Origin: Gynuella sunshinyii YC6258
Lineage (GTDB): Bacteria > Pseudomonadota > Gammaproteobacteria > Pseudomonadales > Natronospirillaceae
Assembly (NCBI RefSeq): GCF_000940805.1
Contig: NZ_CP007142.1
Coordinates: 6,114,593 to 6,178,592 of the forward strand
Direction: 5' to 3'
Length of the DNA: 64,000 bases
The notes beneath the pieces are model-generated. The model worked only from the letters and a program-made list of their open reading frames with translations, did not search any database and had not been told where the DNA came from. How positions within the stretch are numbered: the first letter of the stretch is position 1; each line of letters starts with the position of its first letter. A program made the translations under genes and the position numbers. This document shows, piece by piece, positions 1-9,188 of the stretch.

Positions 1-2
1 CG

Positions 3-3000
3 GAACCCACGGAGGGCGATTTCGTGCGCACTGAATACGAGGCTCCACAAGGTGAGATTGAACTGCTACTGGCAGCAATCTGGCAGGATCTGCTCGGCAT
101 CGAACGAGTTGGTCGGCAGGATCATTTCTTTGCCCTCGGTGGTCATTCGCTGCTGGCGATTAAACTCATCGAACGTCTGCGCCGGGCCGGTTATACCCTG
201 GCTGTCAGCGAGCTGTTCAAACAACCGACTCTCGCGGCACTGGCTGCAACGCTGACCGATAACGCCCCTGGCGCGACTGTTCCGGCCAACCGGATTCAGG
301 CCGACTGCGACCGGATCACCCCGGACATGCTGCCGTTGGTGGAACTGACTCAGGATCAGATCGATGCGGTGATCGCCACCGTGCCCGGCGGGGTCGGCAA
401 TGTGCAGGACATCTACCCGCTGGCACCGCTCCAGAACGGTATTCTGTTCCATCATCTGCTGAAACCGGTCGGTGATGCCTACATCAGCCGCTCGATCTTG
501 AGCTTTAGCAATGAAACGGCCTTGAATGACTTTATCCGCGCATTGCAGGCGGTGATTCAGCGTCATGACATTCTGCGTACCGGTATTGTCTGGGACGGTC
601 TGGATGAGGCCGTTCAGGTGGTCTGGCGCGAGGCATTGATGCCGGTGGAAACCCTGGTGTTCGAATCTGACGATGTCGCTGAGACACTGCACCAGACATT
701 CGACCCGGCCCGGTTATCCATGAACATCGCTCAGGCTCCAATGATGCAGGCGTACCAGACCTTTGATGCCGCCAACCATCGTTGGCTGTTGTGCCTGCTG
801 CACCACCATCTGATCATGGATCACACCACCCTGGAATTGTTGCTCGAAGAAGTTCAGGCGCACCTTCAGGGACAGGCTGATCAACTCCCGGCTCCGCTGC
901 CGTTCCGACAGTTTGTGGCTCTCGCTCGTCAACAGACGAACACACCGGCTCAGGAAACATTCTTTAAAGCCCAACTCAGCGACATTGACGAACCCTGTGC
1001 GCCGTTTGGATTACTCGATATTCAGGGTGATGGTCTGACGATTCAGGAGCATCATCTGCCGCTGGAAAGCTCACTGGCTCAGCGGCTGCGCGCACAATCG
1101 CAACAACATGGCGTCAGCGTCACCAGCCTGTTCCATCTGGCCTGGGGCCGGGTGCTACAGGCCACTACCGGGCACGACGATGTGGTCTTCGGCACGGTGC
1201 TGTTCGGCCGTATGGCCGGCGGGGAAGGCGCGGATCGGGTACTCGGCATGTTCCTGAACACCCTGCCGTTGCGGCTGTCACTGGGCCAGGAAACCATTGA
1301 ACAGGCACTGCGACAGACTCACAACGGCCTGGCCGAACTGCTGAACTTCGAACACGCGTCGCTGGCCGACGTGCAGCAATACAGCGGTGTGGATGCCCAG
1401 AGTCCGCTGTTCACCAGTCTGCTGAACTACCGCTATAACGGCGGCAGCGAGCAGACCGATGTACAGGTGCAACTGGAAGGCATTGAACTGCTGTTCAGTC
1501 AGGAACGCACCAATTACCCGGTCAATGTTTCCATTAACGATCAGGGTGCAGACGGCTTCAGCCTGGATATTCAGGTCGATAAACGCATTGGTGCCGAACG
1601 GATCGGCGAGATGATGAGGACGACCCTGTCTGAACTGGTCAACGCGCTGGAGCAAACCCCGGCACAGACCATCAATCGCCTGACCGTACTGCCGGACGCC
1701 GAGCGCCAGCAGGTGCTCTATGACTTCAATGACACCGCTGTAGCAATGCCGACAGCTCATTGCATCCATCAGCAATTTGAACAACAGGCCGCACGGCAAC
1801 CGGACGCTATCGCCGTCGTCTTCGAAGGACAGTCACTGAGTTATGGCGAACTGAACCAACAGGCTAACCAACTGGCCCACTGGCTGATCGAACTCGGTGT
1901 CAAACCCGATCAACGGGTCGCCATTGCGCTGGAGCGCAGTTGCGAGCTGATCGTGGCCATATTGGCCACCTTAAAAGCCGGCGGGGCTTATGTGCCCCTT
2001 GATCCGGGTTATCCGCAGGAGCGTCTGGCTTACATGCTGGCGGACAGTGAACCGGTGGCCTTGATCACGACCGCCCACCTGCGTGCCATTGTCGAGGCGG
2101 AATGTCCGGTGATCGAACTGGACGATCCGGCCCAACCGTGGGCCACCTGCCCGACCGATAATATCGATCCGGCGCTACTGGGCCTGACACCTTCGCATCT
2201 GGCCTATGTGATTTACACCTCCGGCTCCACCGGGCAGCCCAAAGGGGTGCTGGTTGAGCATCACAATGTCGTCCGATTGCTACGCATCTCTCAACCGCTG
2301 TTTAACTTCGGCCGTGATGATGTCTGGACCCTGTTCCATTCCTGCGCCTTTGACTTCTCGGTCTGGGAAATCTGGGGTTCCCTGCTAAATGGCGGTCGTC
2401 TGGTGGTGGTGCCATATCTGGTCAGCCGCTCACCGGAGGCGTTCTGGCAGTTACTCTGTGCACAAAGAGTGACGGTGCTGAATCAGACGCCAAGTGCTTT
2501 CCGACAATTGATAACCGCCCAGGCTGACCGTGACGAACAGCATGCATTGCGGTATGTCATCTTTGGTGGTGAAGCACTGAATCCGTCGAGTCTGGCACCG
2601 TGGTATCAGCGTAATGGCCATGATCAGACCCAGTTGGTCAATATGTACGGCATTACCGAAACGACCGTTCATGTCACCTGCCAGCGGTTGCAGCCTGAAG
2701 ATGTCACCTCGACCGCCAGCCCGATTGGTCGTCGTCTGCCGGATCTGCGTACCTACCTGCTCGATGAGCAACAACAACCGGTGGCAATCGGCGTGATCGG
2801 TGAACTGTATGTCGCCGGGGCCGGAGTCACTCGCGGCTATCTGAACCGACCGGAACTGACAGCGGAACGATTCCTCGATGATTCGTTTGCCGATGAGCCG
2901 GGCGCACGCATGTACCGTTCCGGCGATTTGGCGCGTTGGAATGCCGACGGCACCCTCGATTATCTGGGCCGTAACGACCATCAGGTCAAAATTCGCGGTT

Positions 3001-5123
3001 TCCGTATTGAGCTTGGTGAAATTGAAGCGGCAATGCGCAGTCATGCTCAGGTGAAAGACGCGGTGGTGCTGGTACGTCCGGGTCAGGATGGAGAGCTGCG
3101 CCTGGTGGCCTGGTATGTCGGCGAGGCCGAGGTCGGGGCACTGCGCGATCATATCGCCGGACAGCTGCCGGCCTACATGACGCCGGCGGTCTATGTGTCC
3201 ATCGAAGCACTGCCGATAACGCTCAACGGCAAGATCGATCAGAAAGCCCTGCCGGCGCCGGACGACAGTGCCTTTAGCCGCACGACCTTTGAAGCACCTC
3301 GCAGCGCGATGGAACAAACCCTGGCGCAGCTCTGGCAGACGCTGCTGGGTATTGAGCGTATCGGTCGTCAGGATCATTTCTTTGAACTCGGCGGTCATTC
3401 GCTGCTGGCAGTGAAGCTGGTCAGCGAAACCGGCAAACGGGGGTTGCAGCTGTCTCTGGCCACGCTGTTTGAATCGCCTCGCCTGTTTGAGCTGGCTGCT
3501 GCACTGGAAGCTGCCGACACCGGGCACAAGAGCTATGTGGCGTTCCGTAGCTCCGGGTCGCAACGGCCTTTGTTCGTGGTGCCGGAAGCGACCGGCGAGT
3601 TGCTTTACGGCCCGCAGCTGACCGAAGCGATTGATGCCGACATTCCGGTCTACGGCCTGTTGGGGCCGGATCGTAACCTGCCGGGCTTCAAAACCCTGCA
3701 AGGGGCGGCGGCCCGTTTTGTCAGCATCATCCGTGAGCTTCAGCCGCAAGGGCCATATCGCCTGCTGGGCTGGTCACTGGGCGGCACGCTGGCGTATGAG
3801 ATTGCCACGCAGCTGATCGGGCAGAATCAGTCGGTTGAATTCCTTGGCCTGCTGGATACCTGGGCTTTCCCGCCAGTCGAGGCATCATCGAATGCTGAAC
3901 AGACACTGGAACAGATGAGCCGGGCGATCATTCAGGATGTGCTGACCCTGCGCGGTGAACCTCTGCCGACAGCCGCACTGGCTGAATGCCGCGACTGGCA
4001 GGCATATCATGCACTGGCCTGTGGTCTGGGCATCATCCCGGCTGACTGGTCTGAGGAATACTATCGCAACTGGCTGCAACACCGTCAGGACCTGCTGAAT
4101 GCGGAATACCGGCCACAACCACTGCCCATCCAGGTAGACCTGCTGGCAGCCCGTGAAAGCCTGGCGCTGGAGCAACCGTACCTGAACTGGAACCATGTGT
4201 TACCGCAGGATTCGATCCGCGTGACACCGGTACCTGGTGATCACATGAGCCTGTTCTCCGCCGCCCATATCGAGACGGTTGGAGAGCAAATTTCCGGTGC
4301 CATTCAGGCCCGAACGCTGGCGGAACCGATGGCCGCATGGCATGCCCATGCACCGGTCATGACGTTGCAGACTGGCCGTCAGGCCGGACCGGTGCTGATC
4401 TGTATTCCCGGTGCCGGCGATAACGTCATGAGTTTTATGGCTCTGACTGCGGCCATGCCGGACAACTGGCAAGTATTGGGCCTGCAACCACGAGGCTTAC
4501 TGGAAGGCACAGCACCGTACAGCTCCGTCGAAGCCGCTGCCCAGAGTTATCTGGACGCGCTGAAGTCGGAGTCGCTCAACGGGCCTATCCATCTGCTGGG
4601 TCATTCGTTCGGCGGCTGGGGCGCGTTGGAACTGGCGCGCCGACTGGAACAGGACGGCACACCGGTAGCATCGCTGACACTGGTGGATTCCAGAGCCCCT
4701 CATCCAGCGACGGAGCATTCGGATATTCAGGTATTAATGCGATTGATCCAACTGTTTGAAATGCAGGGAGCAACACTGGCACTGACGGAACCGGACATGG
4801 CCGCATTGACACAATCGCAGCGACTGATGTGTCTGCATCAGCGGTTGATCGAGTGTGGCGTGATGCCGACCGGTAGCCGCGCGCAGGATCTGACGGCTAT
4901 CTTCCGGGTATTTGCCGCCAACCTGCGAACCGGATACCAGCCGGAATCATTGCCGGATATCACACCGTCGCTGGTCCTGGCGGAGGATGCGCAGACCGAC
5001 CGGATGACCGGCTGGCAGGCGCTGATTCCGGCGATACAACTTCAGCGAGGTTCCGCGAACCACGTACAGTTGCTGAAAGCACCTCATGTGAGCTTGTTGG
5101 CAGACATGGTACAACGGAAATAA
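3..5123 (+). CDS. Non-ribosomal peptide synthetase, C-terminal part (T-dual C/E-A(Thr)-T-TE-TE), 5' truncated by window edge
   Basis: This is the terminal part of a peptide synthetase; the frame is already open at base 3 with typical inter-domain linker sequence, so the true start lies upstream. Counting from base 3 (1706 residues): carrier domain with GGHSLL (Ser about 49); condensation domain about 105-545 with HHLLKPVGD (150-158), which fits the HH[I/L]xxxxGD motif of dual epimerization/condensation domains, and HHLIMDH (268-274); adenylation domain about 570-1085 with YTSGSTGQPKG; second carrier (Ser about 1134); two thioesterases with GWSLG (Ser about 1258) and GHSFG (Ser about 1535). 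The ten pocket residues read D-F-W-N-I-G-M-V-H-K, the known threonine code. Inferred product: a cyclic (lipo)peptide ending in Thr, preceded by a residue that is epimerized to D. The exporter gene follows directly. Confidence 0.95.
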   Translation, partial: EPTEGDFVRTEYEAPQGEIELLLAAIWQDLLGIERVGRQDHFFALGGHSLLAIKLIERLRRAGYTLAVSELFKQPTLAALAATLTDNAPGATVPANRIQADCDRITPDMLPLVELTQDQIDAVIATVPGGVGNVQDIYPLAPLQNGILFHHLLKPVGDAYISRSILSFSNETALNDFIRALQAVIQRHDILRTGIVWDGLDEAVQVVWREALMPVETLVFESDDVAETLHQTFDPARLSMNIAQAPMMQAYQTFDAANHRWLLCLLHHHLIMDHTTLELLLEEVQAHLQGQADQLPAPLPFRQFVALARQQTNTPAQETFFKAQLSDIDEPCAPFGLLDIQGDGLTIQEHHLPLESSLAQRLRAQSQQHGVSVTSLFHLAWGRVLQATTGHDDVVFGTVLFGRMAGGEGADRVLGMFLNTLPLRLSLGQETIEQALRQTHNGLAELLNFEHASLADVQQYSGVDAQSPLFTSLLNYRYNGGSEQTDVQVQLEGIELLFSQERTNYPVNVSINDQGADGFSLDIQVDKRIGAERIGEMMRTTLSELVNALEQTPAQTINRLTVLPDAERQQVLYDFNDTAVAMPTAHCIHQQFEQQAARQPDAIAVVFEGQSLSYGELNQQANQLAHWLIELGVKPDQRVAIALERSCELIVAILATLKAGGAYVPLDPGYPQERLAYMLADSEPVALITTAHLRAIVEAECPVIELDDPAQPWATCPTDNIDPALLGLTPSHLAYVIYTSGSTGQPKGVLVEHHNVVRLLRISQPLFNFGRDDVWTLFHSCAFDFSVWEIWGSLLNGGRLVVVPYLVSRSPEAFWQLLCAQRVTVLNQTPSAFRQLITAQADRDEQHALRYVIFGGEALNPSSLAPWYQRNGHDQTQLVNMYGITETTVHVTCQRLQPEDVTSTASPIGRRLPDLRTYLLDEQQQPVAIGVIGELYVAGAGVTRGYLNRPELTAERFLDDSFADEPGARMYRSGDLARWNADGTLDYLGRNDHQVKIRGFRIELGEIEAAMRSHAQVKDAVVLVRPGQDGELRLVAWYVGEAEVGALRDHIAGQLPAYMTPAVYVSIEALPITLNGKIDQKALPAPDDSAFSRTTFEAPRSAMEQTLAQLWQTLLGIERIGRQDHFFELGGHSLLAVKLVSETGKRGLQLSLATLFESPRLFELAAALEAADTGHKSYVAFRSSGSQRPLFVVPEATGELLYGPQLTEAIDADIPVYGLLGPDRNLPGFKTLQGAAARFVSIIRELQPQGPYRLLGWSLGGTLAYEIATQLIGQNQSVEFLGLLDTWAFPPVEASSNAEQTLEQMSRAIIQDVLTLRGEPLPTAALAECRDWQAYHALACGLGIIPADWSEEYYRNWLQHRQDLLNAEYRPQPLPIQVDLLAARESLALEQPYLNWNHVLPQDSIRVTPVPGDHMSLFSAAHIETVGEQISGAIQARTLAEPMAAWHAHAPVMTLQTGRQAGPVLICIPGAGDNVMSFMALTAAMPDNWQVLGLQPRGLLEGTAPYSSVEAAAQSYLDALKSESLNGPIHLLGHSFGGWGALELARRLEQDGTPVASLTLVDSRAPHPATEHSDIQVLMRLIQLFEMQGATLALTEPDMAALTQSQRLMCLHQRLIECGVMPTGSRAQDLTAIFRVFAANLRTGYQPESLPDITPSLVLAEDAQTDRMTGWQALIPAIQLQRGSANHVQLLKAPHVSLLADMVQRK

Positions 5124-5151
5124 GCCATAAAATCTTCGTTGTTCGCACCGC

Positions 5152-5180
5152 CCGCCGGTTATCTCAACCGGCGGTTTTTT
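5152..5180 (+). terminator. Rho-independent terminator after the NRPS gene
   Basis: A 9-bp perfect GC-rich stem (CCGCCGGTT / AACCGGCGG) with a 5-base loop is followed directly by six T. It lies 28 bases after the NRPS stop and 20 bases before the exporter start, so it would end or attenuate transcription between them. Confidence 0.8.
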
Positions 5181-5200
5181 ACTGAAAACAGGAAAACCGG

Positions 5201-6865
5201 ATGTTCAAACTTATCTTTATCCGTTTCAAATGGCAGGTGTTGCTGGCCACAATACTAAGCGCAGCCAGTGCTCTGTCGGGTATCGGCATGTTAAAGATTA
5301 TTACCTTGCAAATCAGCGCCATGACAGCTCAATCCGCTGTCAGTGCCAGGCCGTTTGTCTGGTTTCTGCTGGCCGTATCAGCCGTACTGCTGTTTGGTCT
5401 GGTGTCCCGGTATCTGCTGGCCAAACTGGGCGCTCAAGTGGTCTATGAGTTTCGGGATTCTCTCACCCGGCGTCTGTTATCAACGCCTTATGCCATGATC
5501 GAACGAATCGGCGGACACCGCATTCTGGCCGCGCTGAAAACCGATGCAACCAAGCTCTCGGAAGGCCTGCTGATTCTGCCGGAATTTATCTACAGCCTGA
5601 TCACTGTGCTGCTCTGTCTGAGCTACATGAGTTACATCTCCGGGCGTTTGTTTCTGGTATCAACGGTGCTGATCATACTGCTCGGACTGATCGCCAACGT
5701 TTTTCTCCGCTATGGGCTGCGCCATTTCAAGCACCTGCGCCACTACGAAGATGATCTGTTTCAGGGTATGCAAATGATGGTCGATGGCAGCCAGGAACTG
5801 AGTATTAATGCCAGGCGGCGTCACTTCGTTTATGAACGGGTTCTAAAGGCCAATTACACCGATATCCGTCAGCTCAGTGTCCGGGTCGCGTTGATATTTA
5901 CGATGCTGAACAGTATCGGATCGACGTTGATTTTTTTTCTGGTCGGCCTGGTGGTATTCGGCTCCAGCCTGTATTTCACCGACATCCCGGCAGACGCGGT
6001 GGTCGGCTTCGTGCTGGTGATTCTTTATATGATCGATCCGGTGGAAAACGTGATCAGTTCATTATCCCGGTTCAGCGAATTCGCCGTTTCCTACCGCAAT
6101 GTCGAAGGCCTGCCGTTGACCGAAGAGGCTGCCAGAATTGAATCATCCAGCCATCATCCGCTTTCAGAACGACTGGCATGGCAGACGCTTAAGGTCCACC
6201 AGCTGAGCTTTCAATACCACACCGATGCAGAGGATCAGTACCGCTTTGGTATCGGTCCGATCGATGCGCAGTTCAAACGTGGCGAAGCGGTCTTTCTGAC
6301 TGGCGGTAACGGCAGCGGTAAATCGACATTTGCCAAACTGCTGGTGGGTCTGTACCAGCCCGATCACGGCCAGATCAGTCTGGATGATGACATTGTCTCT
6401 GAAACCATCTCACTGACCGAATACCAACAGGCGTTTTCCACCATTTTCGCGGATTTTTTTCTGTTCGATCATGTGCTGGATGAATGGGGCAATCCCGGAG
6501 ATGACACCGTGATCCAGAATTATCTGACCGATCTGGAATTGAAAAACAAAGTGACGGTCTCCGATGGTCGATTGTCCTCGACAAACCTCTCCTCCGGGCA
6601 GAAAAAACGTCTGGCACTGATCATGTCGTATTATGAGGACACTCCGATCTGTGTCTTTGACGAATGGGCGGCGGATCAGGACCCAAGATTCCGGCAGCTG
6701 TTTTACACCGAGATCATCCCCCGTCTGAAGGCACAGAATAAACTGGTGATCGTGATCACGCATGATGACCGTTACTTTCATCTGGCGGATCAGTTGATCC
6801 GGTTTGATGACGGTCAACTGGTGACGAACAGGTCCTTGTCCGCTGATCGGTTGCCGACGGATTGA
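5201..6865 (+). CDS. Cyclic peptide export ABC transporter (SyrD/PvdE/YojI type)
   Basis: Fused membrane-ATPase half transporter of 554 residues, the usual size for exporters of cyclic peptides and siderophores. The N-terminal half (about 1-300) has several hydrophobic segments. The ATPase half has Walker A GGNGSGKST (368-376), signature LSSGQ (463-467) and Walker B CVFDEW (484-489), followed by AADQDP, a wording typical of the PvdE/SyrD family. The ATG is preceded by AGGAAAA-type purines. Its position directly after the NRPS suggests that it exports the NRPS product across the inner membrane. A terminator hairpin separates the two genes, so it may be expressed by readthrough or from its own promoter. 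Confidence 0.93.
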   Translation: MFKLIFIRFKWQVLLATILSAASALSGIGMLKIITLQISAMTAQSAVSARPFVWFLLAVSAVLLFGLVSRYLLAKLGAQVVYEFRDSLTRRLLSTPYAMIERIGGHRILAALKTDATKLSEGLLILPEFIYSLITVLLCLSYMSYISGRLFLVSTVLIILLGLIANVFLRYGLRHFKHLRHYEDDLFQGMQMMVDGSQELSINARRRHFVYERVLKANYTDIRQLSVRVALIFTMLNSIGSTLIFFLVGLVVFGSSLYFTDIPADAVVGFVLVILYMIDPVENVISSLSRFSEFAVSYRNVEGLPLTEEAARIESSSHHPLSERLAWQTLKVHQLSFQYHTDAEDQYRFGIGPIDAQFKRGEAVFLTGGNGSGKSTFAKLLVGLYQPDHGQISLDDDIVSETISLTEYQQAFSTIFADFFLFDHVLDEWGNPGDDTVIQNYLTDLELKNKVTVSDGRLSSTNLSSGQKKRLALIMSYYEDTPICVFDEWAADQDPRFRQLFYTEIIPRLKAQNKLVIVITHDDRYFHLADQLIRFDDGQLVTNRSLSADRLPTD

Positions 6866-7549
6866 GGTGATCACGAGGTCCGGTCAGTCGAAGGGTTAAC
6901 ACATCAAGGACTCAATCTGTGGCGCTTGTGAAAAATGGTTTTTTTCATAGGCGCTTCAGGCGTTTTCTCACTATAGAAGCCAAGGACCCCCGCCCATCAG
7001 ACCTCTATATCAGAATTGCGACAGCCTTCGCTCCGTGCGAGCTGCAATCTCTCAATTTTTTGCCATCTCATTCCTCGCCTATATACGGAAAAAAGCCATA
7101 TATAATTTTAAAAAACCATTCCCACACATAGACTGTTAATTTGAATTAACATGACAACAAAAATAACTAATACTCGACTTTAGTCGTAGATAAAACTTCA
7201 TTTCTTTCAGCCACCCATAACGCTTCAACTGATGAAAAAGCACCATTTAAATCAACACGAAAAATCGATTTCAAGCTGCCTTTGGAACTGCATCTTCAAA
7301 CCTGTTGTTAACCAAAAATGAAATTTCGCTGGATTCATAATTTCGCCACGAGAGAATCATTCTTGTCCTTATCGCAGGTTTTACGTCAATATTCTTTCAA
7401 GTTATTTGTTCGGTAATAAAAACATCCTGGTTTATTTTTTGAACGTCTAATACTTCAATCAAAAAATTGTCTTGGATCATACATCCTCGGCATGTCGGTG
7501 CTGTAATCCTGCGGTTCACCTCATATAAAAAACCCCGAAGAGGTAAAGC
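6866..7549. other. Intergenic region between exporter and oxidoreductase genes
   Basis: This 684-base stretch becomes AT-rich after about 7080. A 70-codon open frame (6919-7131) has no recognisable domain and no convincing ribosome site, so it is not called. The last 50 bases hold GAAGAGGT, a plausible ribosome site for the next gene. No repeats or RNA genes were recognised. Confidence 0.5.
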
Positions 7550-9178
7550 ATGCACAAACAAACCATGGACATGACTGTCCCTCCAGATTTATCAAAAAGC
7601 GGTGGTACGGGTCCGGCGGTCAATCGTCGTCCGGTCTATCAGGATTTTATGCCGCCGTGTAACTCTGCCTGTCCGGCCGGTGAAAACATTCAGGGCTGGC
7701 TGGCACTGGTGCACGAAAAACGTTATCACGATGCCTGGCAATTACTGATCGAAAACAATCCCATGCCGGCCGTTCATGGCCGCGTCTGTTATCACCCTTG
7801 CGAGGGCGGTTGTAACCGGGAACAGGTTGACGGTGCCGTCAGCATTCACCAGGTGGAACGTTTCCTTGGAGACATGGCCATCGAGCAGGGCTGGCAACCT
7901 CATTACACCAGCCGCAAGACCGGTAAACGCGTGTTAGTCGTGGGAGCCGGCCCCAGTGGTCTGAGCGCTGCCTATCATCTGGCACGCATGGGTCATACCG
8001 TGGAAATCAGAGATGCCGGAACCCGTCCTGGTGGCATGATGTATTTTGGTATCCCGGCTTATCGGCTGCCACGCGATGTGTTGATGGCGGAAATCCAGCG
8101 CATCGAACGTATGGGGGTCAAAATCACCCTCAATCATAAGGTTGAGGATCTGCAAAAAGAAAAAGAAGAGGGCGCATTTGATGCGGTGTTCGTGGCCGTT
8201 GGCGCGCACATTTCCCGTAAGGTGGATATTCCCGCCCGGGAGGCCGGCCGCATACTCGACGCAGTAAGTTATCTGCGTGAAGTGGGTGAAGGGCAACGCC
8301 CCATGCTGGGGCGCAAAGTTGCCGTTTACGGTGGCGGAAACACCGCCATGGACGCTGCCAGAACCGCCAAGCGGTTGGGTGCGGAAGAGGCCATGATCAT
8401 TTATCGCCGTGATATCGATCACATGCCTGCGCATAAATTTGAAGCCGAAGAAGCCATGGAGGAAGGCGTCAAAATCAACTGGTTGCGGACGATTTCCGAA
8501 CTGGAACTCAATCAGATCAAAATCGAAAAAATGGTGCTCGATGAAAACGGTCGGCCACAACCGACCGGGGAATATGAAACCCTCGAAGCCGATGCGGTCA
8601 TCCTGGCACTGGGTCAGAATATCGACTCAGAGCTGATGCAGGGGATACCGGAAATTGAGTTTTCCGAAGATGGCACGGTGCAGGTCGATGAACACATGAT
8701 GACGGCACACACCGGCATCTTTGCTGGCGGCGATATGGTGCCAAGCGAGCGAACGGTCACCATAGCAACCGGTCATGGTAAGCATGCTGCCAGAAATATT
8801 CACGCCTTCTTAAGTGGTCAGGTATTTGCGCCCAAAGCCAAATCTCCGGTCGTGCCGTTCGACGCTCTGCACATCTGGTATTACACCGACACCGAACAAA
8901 CCACCCAGCCGGTGGTGCCGCCGGAACAACGTACCCAGAGTTTCGATGAAGTACTCGGCAATCTGACCGAAGAGGAAATCCGCTACGAAGTCCGGCGTTG
9001 TTATTCCTGTGGCAACTGTTTTGAATGCGATGGCTGCTACGGTGCCTGTCCGGAAGATGCCATTATCAAACTCGGTGCCGGCCGGTTTTATCAGATCGAC
9101 TATTCCAAGTGCACCGGCTGTAGCGCCTGTGTCCTCCAATGCCCGACTGCGGCAATCCATATGACTGACAAAGCTTGA
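7550..9178 (+). CDS. GltD-like FAD/NAD(P)-dependent oxidoreductase with C-terminal 2[4Fe-4S] ferredoxin domain
   Basis: 542 residues. An N-terminal cysteine set (C37, C41, C80, C84, C88) matches the Fe-S region of glutamate-synthase small-subunit-like proteins. An FAD-binding Rossmann motif GAGPSG follows at 132-137, with a second nucleotide-binding motif (YGGGNTAMDAA) near residue 265. The C-terminus carries two clusters, one a cysteine-rich CYSCGNC...CYGACPE near 484-505 and one CTGCSACVLQCP. Enzymes of this type move electrons between NAD(P)H, FAD and Fe-S centres. The gene lies 10 bases before a pyruvate:ferredoxin oxidoreductase gene, so I infer that it exchanges electrons with that enzyme or with a shared ferredoxin. 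The ATG follows GAGGTAAAGC. It is not glutamate synthase itself, because no large subunit is adjacent. Confidence 0.88.
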   Translation: MHKQTMDMTVPPDLSKSGGTGPAVNRRPVYQDFMPPCNSACPAGENIQGWLALVHEKRYHDAWQLLIENNPMPAVHGRVCYHPCEGGCNREQVDGAVSIHQVERFLGDMAIEQGWQPHYTSRKTGKRVLVVGAGPSGLSAAYHLARMGHTVEIRDAGTRPGGMMYFGIPAYRLPRDVLMAEIQRIERMGVKITLNHKVEDLQKEKEEGAFDAVFVAVGAHISRKVDIPAREAGRILDAVSYLREVGEGQRPMLGRKVAVYGGGNTAMDAARTAKRLGAEEAMIIYRRDIDHMPAHKFEAEEAMEEGVKINWLRTISELELNQIKIEKMVLDENGRPQPTGEYETLEADAVILALGQNIDSELMQGIPEIEFSEDGTVQVDEHMMTAHTGIFAGGDMVPSERTVTIATGHGKHAARNIHAFLSGQVFAPKAKSPVVPFDALHIWYYTDTEQTTQPVVPPEQRTQSFDEVLGNLTEEEIRYEVRRCYSCGNCFECDGCYGACPEDAIIKLGAGRFYQIDYSKCTGCSACVLQCPTAAIHMTDKA

Positions 9179-9188
9179 GGAGATCACC

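Noticed and set aside
2451-3749. Long open frame (432 codons) on the minus strand opposite the NRPS gene
   Set aside because: Its translation has no domain, and the plus strand encodes an unbroken adenylation and carrier region; it is a composition effect of the sense gene.
6919-7131. 70-codon open frame after the exporter gene
   Set aside because: No recognisable domain, no clear ribosome site, and it runs into AT-rich non-coding sequence.
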